Of a stretch of 64,000 nucleotides of DNA, positions 63,818 through 64,000 are shown one piece after another. The stretch comes from Mytilus trossulus (lineage: Eukaryota; Mollusca; Bivalvia; Mytilida; Mytilidae), in the NCBI RefSeq assembly GCF_036588685.1, contig NC_086378.1:45051578-45115577 (forward strand), in the 5' to 3' direction. Both the position numbers and the translations under genes were made by a program. Positions within the stretch are counted from its first letter, which is position 1. Every line of letters begins with the position of its first letter. Below the pieces are notes generated by a model. The model worked only from the letters and a program-made list of their open reading frames with translations, did not search any database and was not told the DNA's origin.

Positions 63818-63984
63818 CATAGGCGGATCCCAGAGGACCTGGGGGGACCTGCCCCCCCTCAATTTCGTTCAAAAAAATGTTGATTATGTACGGGGAATCA
63901 CTGAAGCATGAGAGGAATGCTCCCCTTTTTTTTTTTAGGTTAGTCAGCGCTCCCTCCCTTATACATGTTTTGGATCCGCCACTG
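63818..63984. mobile_element. GGCGGATCC-type TIR element
   Basis: CATAGGCGGATCCCAG at the left and TTTGGATCCGCCACTG at the right; internal AATTTCGTTCAAAAAAATGTTGATTATGTA block shared with 33730-33870. Elements with CAGTGGCGGATCC ends occur widely in animals. Confidence 0.8.
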
Positions 63985-64000
63985 TAAACTAATTTAAAAT

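Larger units (their letters stand above)
62172..64000. other. Right end of window, no exon recognised
   Basis: Probably an intron of the unidentified minus-strand gene. Holds a GGTAAATACC palindrome cluster (62727-62778), CCCGCGAAATCGCGGG (about 63387-63402), a C-run (63500-63516), a direct repeat (63452-63481 and 63610-63636) and the element at 63818. Confidence 0.55.

Overview
The window is animal nuclear DNA, AT-rich and intron-dense, with many dispersed short elements. Several dispersed families look like ones I associate with marine mussels: the repeat ending in CATACCACATCTTC, the tRNA-like SINE and the hammerhead-bearing repeat. I read it as a bivalve, most likely Mytilus. All protein genes here are spliced, so their exons are short, and nearly all long ORFs outside exons are repeat-derived. 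I built the gene models by hand from reading frame, GT-AG sites, intron phase and family resemblance. All junction phases agree, but no transcript was available. Layout: (1) 1-6556, no exon found; holds a perfect hairpin, a cluster of a TGTCCACTACGAAAC motif and repeats. (2) 6557-24870, plus strand: the last 12 coding exons of a von Willebrand factor D and EGF domain type (VWDE-like) cell-surface protein with one transmembrane segment and a short cytoplasmic tail; the N-terminus is missing. Its introns hold a piggyBac-like TTAA-flanked foldback element, a tRNA-derived SINE, other foldback elements and a decayed hammerhead-ribozyme motif. (3) 24871-33408: no gene seen; a roughly 145-bp tandem satellite at 27.7-29.2 kb and many element copies. 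(4) 33409-45467, minus strand: a complete nine-exon borealin (CDCA8) coding sequence, 290 aa, with introns crowded with inverted-repeat elements. (5) 45468-51830: intergenic; a duplicated TIR element carrying a coding-like fragment, and an 813-bp foldback element with a perfect 8-bp target-site duplication. (6) 51831-57782, plus strand: a complete four-exon AIRIM/C1orf109 homologue, 197 aa, with a 32-copy 54-bp tandem array in intron 3. (7) 57783-61174: intergenic. (8) 61175-62171, minus strand: the last two coding exons of a gene I cannot name, with a basic and coiled-coil-like region and an acidic C-terminus. (9) 62172-64000: repeats, no exon found. The genes do not form an operon or pathway. 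Borealin belongs to the chromosomal passenger complex, AIRIM to a ribosome-maturation AAA-ATPase complex, and the VWDE-like protein is extracellular. No new enzyme system was found. The most unusual signals are the AIRIM-intron array, the recent hAT-like foldback insertion with its empty site visible nearby, the duplicated borealin exon-4 splice donor, the 10-copy 15-bp motif cluster and the degenerate hammerhead.
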